Shown here: positions 18,945-28,788 of the stretch, in pieces | Numbering within the stretch: the stretch's first letter is position 1 | Layout of the letters: the number at the start of each line of letters is the position of its first letter | Assembly (NCBI GenBank): GCA_963575745.1 | Contig: CAUYUJ010009779.1 | Location: forward strand, 124,001-188,000 | DNA: 64,000 nucleotides | DNA from: Prorocentrum cordatum | Taxonomy: Eukaryota > Sar > Dinophyceae > Prorocentrales > Prorocentraceae | Reading direction: 5' to 3' | Position numbers and translations under genes: made by a program | The notes under the pieces: model-generated | Databases searched by the model: none | Told to the model about the DNA's origin: nothing | Seen by the model: only the letters and a program-made list of their open reading frames with translations

Positions 18945-19166
18945 ACTCTATACCAGTCCCCCGCTATCGTTGCCCCTTCGAAGGAGGGTGTATATTGCGA
19001 CGACAAAATGTTTGGCCGGGGCCTCGAGGCGTGCCCAGCCTCGGCGAGAAGGGCATACCCATGTACGTCCAAAGCGAGCCGATGGCCTAGAAAACTTGGG
19101 ACGACGACGACGACGACGACGACGACGACTAGACGGCGGCGGCGGCGGCGGCGACGATGGCCACCA
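18945..19166 (+). repeat. Dispersed repeat family D, copy 1
   Basis: The blocks CCAGTCCCCCGCTATCGTTG and GGGGCCTCGAGGCGTGCCCA, then CCAAAGCGAGCCGA, a (GAC)n run and TGGCCACCAGTCGG, recur in inverse order at 45312-45515. The TCGGCGGCGAGC foldback element sits at the inner end of both copies. Confidence 0.75.
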
Positions 19167-19371
19167 GTCGGCGGCGAGCGAGAGGGGGCAGTGATAAAGA
19201 GAAGGCCTTTTCATGAGGCGGCGGGGCTTCTCAGAGGCCCTCGCGCCTTTTGAGCCGTTGCCTCTGTTTCCGGGGAAGGCTCTGAGGAAACTTCTCTGAG
19301 GGCTTGGGGGTTTCCGAGCCTTCTGAGAAGGCCCGCCCATTTTCACTTCCCCCCCAGGGCTCGCCGCCGAC
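19167..19371. mobile_element. Foldback element, TCGGCGGCGAGC family, copy B
   Basis: Ends GTCGGCGGCGAGC (19167-19179) and GCTCGCCGCCGAC (19359-19371) are inverted repeats. The interior has several CTTCTGAGAAGGC-like palindromes as in copies A and C. Confidence 0.75.
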
Positions 19372-20391
19372 ATGAATTTAGATGTGTTTCGAGACCACTG
19401 CCGGGAAAATCATCTCCGCGCTGGTCGTCGGCCTCACCTTGGCGGTTCAGTGGTGGGACCCTGGGGCATGGGGCCGTCTGGGTAGGAGAGTGACCACACA
19501 CGCTGCACAGTCATCCTCCGAGGGCCACTCGTCCTGAGCCCACAGGGACCATTCGAAGGCCACTCGTCCTGAGTCCACACGTTGGATCGTCACCATTCGA
19601 GGACCATTCGAGGGACACACGTAGAACAAATATTGGAGCTCAAACGAATTTTCAAATTTCGAAGAATCGATTTTTAACCTACCAAAATTATGCAAAACTC
19701 CCGTCGACATTTTTGTTGCCAACTAGCCCCCCCAGCGCGCCGGGATGATTCTCTAGCTTCGCCGCTTCGCTCTTAGGGAAGCTCTACGAGTCACTTTACG
19801 TGACAAACATGTTGGACCACACGCGTGCCGCTCGTCCTGAGGGCCCCACGTCCCTCGAGGCCCCAGCCGTGAGCAGCTCCTTGTCTTTCAAGAAAAAGCC
19901 CCCGGCCCGCCGACGCCGGCCGTGGCAGCCCCGCCCCCGCTTGCGAGGGGTGCGCAGCTCTGTCCTCCTCGAGGCACCTCTGCAGGTGGTACTCCCACTG
20001 CTCGCGCTCCTCCGCGGCCTCCTCGGCCTCGCGGCGGCGGAACCCCGCGGTGCGCTGGCAGCGCGCAGAGGGGTGAGGGGGGGACACCAATCGGACGACG
20101 GGGGTGAATAGCAAGCTTCCGACGCTTGTCGGCTGAGGCTCCGAGACCCAGGTGCGTTCGTTGATTGCCCCAGGAGGGCTCCCGAGAGCCCAAAGAAGCG
20201 CCCCAAGAGGTCTCCAAAACGGTCCCAAGGGCGACTCGACACAGCCCCCAAAGGTCGGATCGGAGAAATGGCGGCTTCAGCAAATGATCTCACGCAGCCG
20301 ATTTCCCTGGCGCCCCTCGGCGCACCGTGGAAAGAGCCGAGACTGGCTGCACGCAGCAGATTTCGCAGCCCTTCTCCTGGCCATCGCTTGG
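19372..20391. other. Gap: no gene; fragments of known repeats
   Basis: 19550-19620 contains a short direct repeat (GAAGGCCACTCGTCCTGAG). 20165-20235 is a patch of the CCAAGA-GGC repeat, and 20270-20390 is a diverged piece of family A. Reading frames at 19.8-20.3 kb show no domain. Confidence 0.5.
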
Positions 20392-20642
<251 letters not shown>

Positions 20643-20864
20643 CCAAGTCTCTTCCCTCTGCCGCCCGTCGCCCGACCGGGAGTCCAGGGCGGGGGGGCCT
20701 CTGCGGGGAGCGCGGGGGCGCCGCGCGGGGCGCGGCCGAGGCCCGACCGTGGCAGGCCTGGCCGTGGAGCCTGCCGACGACGGGGCGCCCCCCCTGGGAG
20801 GGAGTGTGCGCGAGTCGCGGGACCGACCGCGCGAGGGGAGGTCTCTCGGCAGGCCCCAGGTCGC

Positions 20865-20911
20865 CTCCTCCTCCTCCTCCTCCTCCTCCTCCTCCTCCTC
20901 CTCCTCCTCCT
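20865..20911 (+). repeat. (CCT)n microsatellite
   Basis: Uninterrupted CCT triplets. Confidence 0.95.
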
Positions 20912-21026
20912 CTCAGCGTGATTTGCTGTTTCCTTCGCGTCCTCCCGCCGCCGCCCTGGAGAGGGGCAGCCGCTCTGACCCAGACCGCAACGCAAGCAGT
21001 CGATGCCCGGGAGAGGTCCAGCTGGC

Positions 21027-21151
21027 CATCGCTCGGACGTCCATGCCCTGTGTTTTTTGTGCGGTTTCGTGCGTGTTTTTTTTTCGCCGAATGATCAAGG
21101 ATGCTCCTCGATGGTCCTCGCCGAGGGACACACGCACACGTCCGAACGATG
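21027..21151. mobile_element. MITE, CATCGCTCGGACGT ends, copy 2
   Basis: CATCGCTCGGACGT at 21027-21040 and its inverse ACGTCCGAACGATG at 21138-21151. The interior holds ATGATCAAGGATGCTCCTCG and GGTCCTCGCCGA. 125 bp, non-autonomous. Confidence 0.85.
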
Positions 21152-22079
21152 CCAAGAGTAGCGGCCTTGGTGCCTTTTCGCCCCCCCCCCCAGCGGCGGC
21201 ATATTCTCTGATCTCTGGTGGAGCCAGCGCGACCTGACGGGCGCTCGATGAGCCAAGGGTCGGGTCAACGCAGGAAGGTGCTGTTGTCCTGCAAGTATGT
21301 TTTGTTACACTTTTGCGATCGTGCTGACGACATATCGACTACTGGATACCCTCTCGGTGGCAACGATGGCGACTCGCAAAACTCGCCCATGATATTCTTC
21401 GCCATGGTCGACGTCTGGAGGATGTTTCTGGGTGGGCCACCAAAAACCGAACGCATGAAAAACGCCCCCCGCCCCCCACGTGAGGAACTTTAGACCAAGT
21501 CGACGGCGACGGCCTCGATTACAGGGAGCCTACACTGACGCACATTCGCCAGAATTGCAAAACGCTGGCATCCCAAATCAATAGTTATGGGGGCTGGGAT
21601 CGGTTCCCCACTGGTCACAGACCAGAATACATCGAAACTCAACTCGGCACGAGAAGCCGATTCTGGGGAAAGGGCCGAGCCGAGAACGCCGGGGGCTGGC
21701 GACTTGGGGCCATCGATGCGTCAGATGTTCATCGCAGCCTACACTTAGGCCGGGCATGTCATTCATCAGGCGGATTTTTGAGGAAAAACGAAACATATTC
21801 AAAACATGTTCCCAAGATAATGGTCAACAAACAAATCGTCCCCGACTATGTTTAGGTTGAGTTTGAATCTTCCTCCTGTAGAGAGACACGCCCGAAATAA
21901 GCCTACACCTTGGAAGCCGCCCGTGCTCACCTTTTCGTCCGCGACCGCACACGGAAGGCCCGCGCGCCGTCCAAAGCTACAGCTCACAAGCAGGAGCCTA
22001 AACTGCACGCGGGCGGGAGGAAAAGAGCGACAACAACAGAACAGCGGGAGGTGAGATTTAGACGCCCGAAATGGGTACG
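21152..22079. other. Gap without recognised gene
   Basis: A 10-base C run at 21181-21190. Short frames on both strands around 21220-21490 are unremarkable. No shared repeats seen. Confidence 0.5.
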
Positions 22080-22246
22080 GAAAGAATGGGTACAATGCCC
22101 AACAAGAATTGCTGGCCCAAACCAGCAGCGGCCGCTGTTGGGCAGGCGGCCTTCTGTCTCCAATGGACACAGGCCGCGGCGTCGCGGACAGCGAACCCTG
22201 TTCAAAATGAACAGGAACTGCTGTTGGACATTGTACACATTCTTTC
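22080..22246. mobile_element. Foldback element with GAAAGAATGGGTACAATG ends
   Basis: GAAAGAATGGGTACAATGCC at the left pairs with the inverse TTGTACACATTCTTTC at the right, and pairing extends over ~30 bases. The interior contains AGCGGCCGCT. Single copy in the window. Confidence 0.65.
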
Positions 22247-22257
22247 ATAGCAAAACA

Positions 22258-22362
22258 AAAAAACATAAACAGAACAATTCGGAGGTCCGCGCGGATTGCG
22301 CCAGAGGCGCCGCTGGGGGGCCCCAGCGCCGATCAGAGAAATCCGCGAGGACCTCCAGGTCG
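22258..22362. mobile_element. Shortened relative of the 2062-2256 hairpin
   Basis: It shares ACATAAACA, CGGAGGTCCGCGCGGAT and the inverse AGAAATCCGCGAGGACCTCC with the element at 2062-2256, but most of the loop is lost. Confidence 0.6.
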
Positions 22363-22383
22363 TTCGTGCCGATGATGAAAAGG

Positions 22384-22389
22384 GGCCCT

Positions 22390-22421
<32 letters not shown>

Positions 22422-22540
22422 TTCACACACACACACACATACACACACAAATAACAGGATCCCCCATATTTCCCATATTTCCTGGGGAAGCGACGATTCA
22501 TTGTGTCTCTTTGTGTTTTTTCCCCTCCCGAGAGGAGACC
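22384..22540 (+). repeat. Dispersed repeat family E (CCCATATTTTCC), copy 1, with (AC)n
   Basis: The order GGGCCCTGGGACACAC, AC-rich tract, CCCATATTTCCCATATTTCC, CGACGATTCATTGTGTCTCT then TTTTTTCCCCTCC recurs at 41505-41660 and 42500-42657. A partial inverse copy lies at 37610-37690. In this copy the AC tract has expanded to a microsatellite (22392-22450). Confidence 0.8.
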
Positions 22541-22559
22541 AGGCCGGGGCCGCCCGCGT

Positions 22560-22712
22560 AGGGGGCCACATGCGAACCCGACCTCGTTACCCCCCACGAC
22601 TTCTGAGGTGGAGGGGGGGGTCACTCCGCTCGGGAGCTCCCGAACGAAGCGAACCCCACCCTCCCCCTCAGAACCCGTGGGGGGCAGGGGTAGGGTTCGC
22701 GTGTGGCCCCCT
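22560..22712. mobile_element. Near-perfect palindromic element, AGGGGGCCACATGCGAACCC ends, copy 1
   Basis: The 153-bp unit is one long inverted repeat around CGGGAGCTCCCG. The arms read AGGGGGCCACATGCGAACCC at the left and the inverse at the right. This copy has more arm mismatches than those at 23954-24105 and 41137-41288. Confidence 0.85.
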
Positions 22713-22845
22713 GCCGTGCCCCCGCCCGGCCGGCCCATGTGACCTCCCTCTGCCCGCCCTCCGCGGCCGCGCTCTCTGGCCCTGCGCTGCGCGGCCCCCT
22801 TCCCCGCGCGGGTGGGAGACACACGCGGCGCCCGTGGAATCTCGG

Positions 22846-23045
22846 GGGCGGCCAAGAGGGGGGTGTCCAAGAGGGGGGGGGGGGGGACAAATCATGGCCG
22901 GCGGCATGTGCGCGGCCCAGCGGGGGGGCCAGGGACGTAATGAAATAAGAAGAGGCGCCATGAACTCTGGGGAAATATCATGGCCCACGCCAAGATATCC
23001 ACCCCCAACCTAGTCATCACCCCCCTCTTTTCCGCCCCCGAGAAT
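22846..23045 (+). repeat. Dispersed repeat family B, copy 2
   Basis: Same block order as 1455-1650, with a longer G run after GTGTCCAAGA. The final block CATCACCCCCCTCTTTTCCG is conserved. Confidence 0.75.
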
Positions 23046-23109
23046 CCGCGGGGGCGCTGCGGGAGAAAGCTGCCGGGGATGCTCAACTCGGCGGTGGGCA
23101 AAGCTCGCT

Positions 23110-23265
23110 TTTAGTGAACCTCCCCTTGGTGGAAACGGCCTGGGGCCGAAACCGACGGACCCGGACCCGCAAAGATGGTGGCCGCGACGCCCTCTCGCGA
23201 ACCGAGAACGGCCAATTCCTTGATCAACGTGTCAGGGCAGGAGGTCTATCAACCTCCGATAAATG
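23110..23265 (+). repeat. Dispersed repeat family F, copy 1
   Basis: AACCTCCCCTTGGTGGAAAC, CGGCCTGGGGCCGAAACC, CGCGAACCGAGAACGGCCAA and ACGTGTCAGGGCAGGAGG recur in the same order at 52736-52890. Near both copies a stretch of family B occurs. Confidence 0.75.
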
Positions 23266-23579
23266 GGCGAAGAACGTTACGACATCAGCTTTTTCGCTGT
23301 CGGGGGCGCCTGTCCCAGGGCACCGTAGGGGTAAAAACTTCCGCACCGCCCAAGGGCAGACGTCCCCGACGGCGGACAAGTTTCTTGTATACCGTTCTTC
23401 GCCAGCCCGGGAATCGGCGGGAAGTCGCCCGGGCATTCGAGGGAGGAGGGTATATTAGGCTGTGTGCCACGCCGGCCGGCGATGCTTCGACTTCGCCGTC
23501 CCACCGTGTGCGCCGACCGAGCCACGGGGAGTCGTTTGCCAAGGGGGAGAAGGGGAATGATAATGAGGAGAAGGACGAG

Positions 23580-23660
23580 CAGCAGGAGGGGAGAGGAGGA
23601 GGAGGAGGAGGAGGAGGAGGAGGAGGAGGAGGAGGAGGAGGAGGAGGAGGAGGAGGAGGG
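23580..23660 (+). repeat. (GGA)n microsatellite
   Basis: Uninterrupted GGA triplets; minus-strand frames read as serine or proline runs. Confidence 0.95.
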
Positions 23661-23953
23661 AAGTGGGAGGAGCAGGAGGAGGGCGAAAAGGTGGGGGGGG
23701 ACTGCCCAGCGCTGCTCAGGGCATCTGCCGCGAGCAGCGGCTTTTTGTCTGGCGCCTCGCGGCGCGAGGGGCCGCCACACACCGAAAACATGACGACGAC
23801 GACGGCGAGGACGAGGACGAGGACGAGGACATACGAGGAAGACGACGACGACGACGAGGACGGGCGAGGCGGTGCCTCTGGAGGTACTCCCCTGACCTCC
23901 GCCCCTCTCGCCCGCCCCGAACCGCGCCTGCTGTGGGGCGCCGGCGTGCCCTC

Positions 23954-24105
23954 AGGGGGCCACATGCGAACCCTACCCCTACCCCCCACGATTTCTGAGG
24001 GGGAGGGTGGGGTTGACTTCGCTCGGGAGCTCCCGAACGAAATGAACCCCACCCTCCCCCCCAGAAATCGTGGGGGGCAGGGGCAGGGCTCGCATGTGGC
24101 CCCCT
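23954..24105. mobile_element. Near-perfect palindromic element, copy 2
   Basis: 152 bp, arms AGGGGGCCACATGCGAACCC and the inverse, centre GGGAGCTCCC. Its right end is followed by AGCT, as is copy 3. Confidence 0.9.
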
Positions 24106-24106
24106 A

Positions 24107-24212
24107 GCTCGAACGAAGGATTGCAAAAAAAAAAGGATTGCAAAAAAACCCTCGCTTGAACGAAGGATTGCAAAAAAACCCACGCGAACGAAGGATTGCA
24201 AAAAAACCCTCG
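24107..24212 (+). repeat. Short tandem repeat GAACGAAGGATTGCAAAAAA
   Basis: Four units of about 30 bases built on GAACGAAGGATTGCAAAAAA with CCCTCGC spacers. It begins at the end of the palindromic element. Confidence 0.85.
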
Positions 24213-24489
24213 CCGCCACTGCGCCGTCGGCCGCGCCCCGCTGCGCCAGCTCGCGCCTGCGAGCGGGCGGCACGCGCCGCGCGGGCGGGCCCCGCCGAGG
24301 CCTCACTCCACGGCCGCCTCGGCCTGCTGCGCGCGGCGAGGCCTCCCTCCTCCTGCTGCTGCTGCCGCCCCTCCTAAAACAGGGCTCGGAGCCGGCATCC
24401 ATCGAAATCAAGTCGGATCGAATCAGAGAAATCGAGGTGAGCCCCGCCATCCTTCGCACTATCGCGCCGCCCGCCCCCCTAAAACAGGG

Positions 24490-24625
24490 CTAGGATCGGG
24501 ATAAATCGCTCCAGAGCGTTCCGGAGCGCTCTCAGAGCGTTCCGGAACGCTCTGGAGCGGCCGCGGCGCCCAATACATCCTCCAAACCCGCCGATTCTCA
24601 GAGACTTCGAGTTATCCCGATCCGA
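24490..24625. mobile_element. Foldback element with GGATCGGGATAA ends
   Basis: GGATCGGGATAA near 24493 pairs with TTATCCCGATCC near 24612. Inside, CGCTCCAGAGCGTTCCGG pairs with its inverse. The direct repeat CCTAAAACAGGGCT lies at 24375 and 24478 just upstream. Single copy. Confidence 0.6.
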
Positions 24626-24957
24626 TGTTGTCCCGATCTTCGCGTCGTTTTACCTCCTCATCCGGAGCCCGCGACGCGCGCGGAGCGCGCCGCGCGGGCG
24701 GCTGCCCGCGGGCCCCCTCAGAAGCGGAGGGAGGCTCGAGGAGCCGTGCGCGACGCTCTGGGGGATGCTCCCGCCCTGCCTGGGCCTCTGGCGGAGCCTC
24801 TCGCCTCCACGGCCGCGCCCAAGTGGGCCGCCCGACGTCGCGCGCGGGGCGCTCCGAGAGGGGCGCGGCGCGCGCTTTTTCGCGGGGCCCCCTTCGGAGG
24901 AGGGCCACTGTCCGGCCCAGGCCGCGGCGAGCGAGCTAGGGCTCCCAACTTCGCGCT

Positions 24958-25095
24958 TCGCGCTCCGCGAAGCGCGAAGCGCGAATAACTTCGCGCTCTC
25001 GCGCCGCCCCCCCAAAGGGAGAAAAGGAGGACGAGGAGGAGGGGGAGGAGAAACGAGGACCGCGAAGCGCGAAGCGCGAATAACTTCGCGCCCTC
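24958..25095. repeat. GCGAAGCGCGAA hairpins and repeat
   Basis: GCGAAGCGCGAAGCGCGAAT followed by AACTTCGCGC occurs at 24966 and 25061. Each can pair with adjacent TTCGCGCTTCGCGC. Between them lies a short GGA-rich patch. Confidence 0.7.
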
Positions 25096-25474
25096 GGGGG
25101 AGCCCTTGGCGAGGCGCCGTCGCCCTGATCCAGAAAGCCGGCGCGTCGACTGCTCCAAACCGTGGGCCCCCGGGCCTGTCGCCCGCATCCCGACGGCCCG
25201 CTTCACCTGCGCACTCAGAAAGGGTGCTGTCGTCCGTAGCTCGGCGCCTTCGACTCCTTGCCGCCCCTCACCTGCCTCGTCAGTCCGGTACCCATACACC
25301 GATGCTTGTGTGTGTGCAGGCCCGGTACCATTCGGCCACACTCACACTCAGATAGGCTCATCGCGAAACCCGATGGAACTCAGCTCCGTTCGTACTGATG
25401 TTTACTCATACGAATGCTGAACCTCACTTGTGTTCACACGCGCATGACCACCTATACGCCTGGCCTCCTTCTGA

Positions 25475-25920
25475 GAGAGCCGCCACGGGGCTATGCCAGG
25501 GGCCCGTTCGCATCCAGATTGCGGGGCAGGTGCGCATGCGTTTGTCAGCACCGCGATGTGGAAGGCATAGCACTTGGGCCTCCCAAGGGGGGAGGGCGAC
25601 AAGGTGGGGACCGCTCAAACGAAGCGCCCATTTCCGAAAATAGATGGATCTCTTCACAAAAGCCGTGATCACCACGAAGCACGAAAAACGGCCCTTGGGC
25701 CTCCCACTTGGAACACCACCATAAATGATATGGCAGGTCCCGTTTGTCTCCGAAATGGGGAAGTAAACGAATGGAAACCTATTTAAAACGCTCGTTTGGG
25801 GAAGTCGATAAGTCTGTTTCAGAGACACATGGTTGCCGCGATGTAGCATGCGCGCGCCTCATTTGGGCACCCATTGGGCAACCGCCGGGGGTATGACACG
25901 GGCCCGTTCGCGTTCACCTT
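25475..25920 (+). repeat. Dispersed ~150-bp repeat family G, cluster 1
   Basis: Successive variants of one unit carry CGATGTGGAAGGCATAGCAC, TTGGGCCTCCCA, GGGCCCGTTCGC and GGGAAGTNGNCG-like ends. The same unit is present four times at 37455-38000 and 38545-38690. Both clusters are followed by the CTCA-type repeat. Confidence 0.7.
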
Positions 25921-25949
25921 TTTCAGGATCTCCCAAGCATCCAGATTGC

Positions 25950-26330
25950 TGGACACCCCCGCTCACGTCCAGACGCAGTCTTACGACGGACGATTCGCTC
26001 ACATTCAAGCCCGCTCATACTCGAAGCTGTTCGTATTCAGCGACGCGCTGCAGTACCTATTCAAATAAAGGCGTACAAGCGCAGATGCGCAAAAGAACAA
26101 CCAAACTTACATTTACTAAACAAATGCCCATGACCACTCGTACTAGCACGGCGAACCCCATCCGCTCAGATTGGACTCGCTCGAACCCGTTCTCGCTCAC
26201 ACCCGATTGCACACATACTCGCACCCGCTAGCACCAGGACCCGCTCAGATTAAAGATCGTTCACAAACATATTCGGTCAGACTCGGTCACTCGTGATTAA
26301 CTTCGTAACCGGTACTCAGACAGTCAAGCA
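25950..26330 (+). repeat. Degenerate CTCAxACTCG repeat, array 1
   Basis: Loose units such as CGCTCACATTCAAGCCCGCT and ACTCGNAC recur every 12-16 bases. A matching array follows family G at 38180-38540. Confidence 0.6.
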
Positions 26331-26385
26331 CCCAGAAAGGGGGTATGATTAACATTCAGACACCCACTGAACCAGATGAGAACGG

Positions 26386-26643
26386 GTGCCACATTTCGGG
26401 GGAAGCGGAAGGCAAAGGAAGACGCCCCTCCTCATGAAAAGGAGAAGGGCGGCCACGCCCGAAGGCGGCTCTACGTGCGTCAGCTGCAAGAACTTTACCA
26501 TGCACAAAATGCCGGAAGCTTTTGACAAGTTGAGGTGCGACTTCAACGGGACACCACCCCGCTGGCACATGCATAGCTGCACCGGGAACGTGAACGCATC
26601 TCCACGAACAGGACTTTTTATATATCTATATATATATATATGA
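26386..26643 (+). CDS. Small cysteine/histidine-rich open frame, unidentified
   Basis: The frame starting MPHFGGSGRQRKTPLLMKRR contains CVSCKNFTMHKMPEAFDKLR, then CDFNGTPPRWHMHSC. The spaced C and H residues could form a metal site. It ends in a TA-rich tract. There is no recognised domain, so it may be an exon or a chance frame. Confidence 0.25.
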   Translation: MPHFGGSGRQRKTPLLMKRRRAATPEGGSTCVSCKNFTMHKMPEAFDKLRCDFNGTPPRWHMHSCTGNVNASPRTGLFIYLYIYI

Positions 26644-26835
26644 AAAGAAAAAAAGTCCGTGGCCCACAAAAAACAAGGACGGACAAACGCATACTGTCGA
26701 AATGAACCGAGCCGCAAAAAAAAAAAAAAGCGACGACAGACGCGAAATCATGAGACGAAAGAGACGGCCAACAGGACGCGCGCGACACCCAGAGAAGAAG
26801 TTCGAGGACAAAGCCAAGGAGCCCGATAAGTGTGC

Positions 26836-26998
26836 TCGCCGCATCAGGTTCCCCCGCCGCAAGTGGAAACGAACTCGCGGAATGCTTGGCGTCGGGTTTC
26901 CCTGCAGCGAAGTCAAGCAATCTCGATGGGTGCTCAACGCCGGGTTTCCCACTTGCAAAATCACGCGCGCCAGCGCCCCCCCCCCCCCCCCCCCCCGC
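26836..26998 (+). repeat. Three ~50-bp tandem units and a 20-base C run
   Basis: CGCATCAGGTTCCCCCGCCG, GGCGTCGGGTTTCCCTGCAG and CGCCGGGTTTCCCACTTGC start three diverged units about 50 bases apart. A C run follows at about 26977-26996. Confidence 0.6.
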
Positions 26999-27972
26999 GA
27001 TCGGCGCCCCTCCGCCCCCCCCGGAAGGAGGACGGCGCAGGGGTGGCCAATGGTGACCGCGCTCTGATCTAGAGCAGGCCTGCCCGTTCCTCGCCGGGGC
27101 GCGTCTCCCCGCGCTTTTGCTCGGGCTCACGGGGCGCCGCTTCCCTCCGCGTCAGGGCTGAGGCGGACTGTAAGGCGCTTCGCCACCAGGGCCCGAGAGG
27201 CCACCTGGGCTGGAGTTTCTGGGGGGTCACCCATCTGTGAAGCTTTGTTCGCGGGGGCTTGTCTTCACCGTTGCCCGCGCGTGCAATGGCGCAGTTGCCC
27301 CCGTGCTTGCGCCCCCCGACCTGCGAGTCGGCCCTGTGGTCTTTCTGTTTTAATGCTCTGGGTGACATCGCGGACAGCCCCGCGACGCGCGCGCCCCTGA
27401 TTGGACCCTATCGCTGCGCGCCACTTTGCCTGCCGACGTGGCTGAGCGGCCGCTCTCCGCCAGCGCTACTTCTCTGCGCGCCGTTTGCAGGCGTTCACGT
27501 GAAATTTGGCGCGCTGGTCGCGAAGCCGCTCGTAGCTCTGGTTGGCGAAGCAAACGGCATGCTCGAAACTCGCGGTCGCAACGCTCTTCTCTCTGCGTTC
27601 TGAATGCAGACTCAAGGGTGGGCGACTCGGGACTTGCAAGAGTTGCCCCCCTTTCGCGCGGACAGCATTGAGGCGGGCGAAAACAAAAGTGCAGCCGCGT
27701 GCCTCTACCAGCCTGCACCGCCCCAGGATCCTAAAATGGACTTGTCATCCTGGCAAGAGCCACGCGTTGGTCTCAGCTTCTCCCATTCGTGCGTTGATCC
27801 TCCTCCGCAGGTCGTCGCTCCTCAGGGCATTGTTGCGTGCTGTGGCCATTCCTATATCGGGCGTCTCGATCTCGCCACTGTCCGCGAGGGGCTCGCGCGC
27901 TGCTGCGGTGCCCGCAGTCACGCGTGGCCGACTGATGCGCTTATCAGGTCAACCTGGGGAAGGCTCGTCGTC

Positions 27973-28788
27973 TCATGCATTTCTAACGTCCAAAGGCAGA
28001 AATACAGCGCGCCGCGCAGCCTTCTGCAGCCAGCCGAACTGCGTCTTCTGCAGCGCCCTGCCCCTTGCGGTTTGGTGGTCCACCGCCCGAGCCCTGGAGC
28101 TCATCCCCGAAGGGTGAGGTGGCGCGCCCATGTGTTGTTCGTCCTTCATCTGTGATCGGCCCCGCTGGGCCACCATCGGCGCGGTGCGTTCGTGCTGGCC
28201 TGGATTGTCAGATACGGGCGCAGCGCAAATGCCGCCGCTCTGCTGAATTACCTGAACACCAAGTGTGCGCAACGCGTTTGGCGTCAGATAGCCCGGCCGC
28301 GGTGCGCCGGCGCGCCGCGCGCGCGGCGTCGGGCATCCCCGCTGCGAACGCGCGCAGGGTGCAAGGACGCCTTGTGTTGGTGCTACTGCGGCCCTGGTCT
28401 CAGCATCTGTCAACTCCGCAACTTCGCGCGGCTGCGCGACGTGGACACAGGCTGCGGCGCCTTCGCCGCCTGGCTCATGCGGCCCGAAGGCGGCGGTGCC
28501 TCTCCGGCAGACATCGCAAAGAAACGCCCACGTTAGGCAATGGCCCACTCTTTTGCGCAGCGCGACGTTCAATTGATCCAACCTGGCCAATTCAGCGCCC
28601 GCCTCGCTTCTGGTTTCATCTAGGCCCATGGCGTCCATCGTGCTGTGGCTCCGGAGCTCGTCATTGCAGTGTACATGTTCGCATTCCTCGAACCTTCCGC
28701 GCGTGTCTCTGTCCACCAGCTGATTTGCAAAGGCTGTGCTATCCGCGATACTTGGCTGCCCTTGCAAGGCAGCGCAACTCATCCTCAT
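27973..28788 (-). CDS. Long open frame, doubtful
   Basis: 271 codons are open on the minus strand, with FLCDVCRRGTAAFGPH (a possible CxxC...H metal site). Just upstream in another register lies RREWNEDELRCLARAAKYRG, which resembles the first helix of a Myb/SANT domain. One base shift would join them. Plus-strand frames in the same stretch are also open, so the coding strand is not settled. In GC-rich DNA such frames can be chance. Confidence 0.25.
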   Translation of the reverse strand: MRMSCAALQGQPSIADSTAFANQLVDRDTRGRFEECEHVHCNDELRSHSTMDAMGLDETRSEAGAELARLDQLNVALRKRVGHCLTWAFLCDVCRRGTAAFGPHEPGGEGAAACVHVAQPREVAELTDAETRAAVAPTQGVLAPCARSQRGCPTPRARRAGAPRPGYLTPNALRTLGVQVIQQSGGICAAPVSDNPGQHERTAPMVAQRGRSQMKDEQHMGAPPHPSGMSSRARAVDHQTARGRALQKTQFGWLQKAARRAVFLPLDVRNA

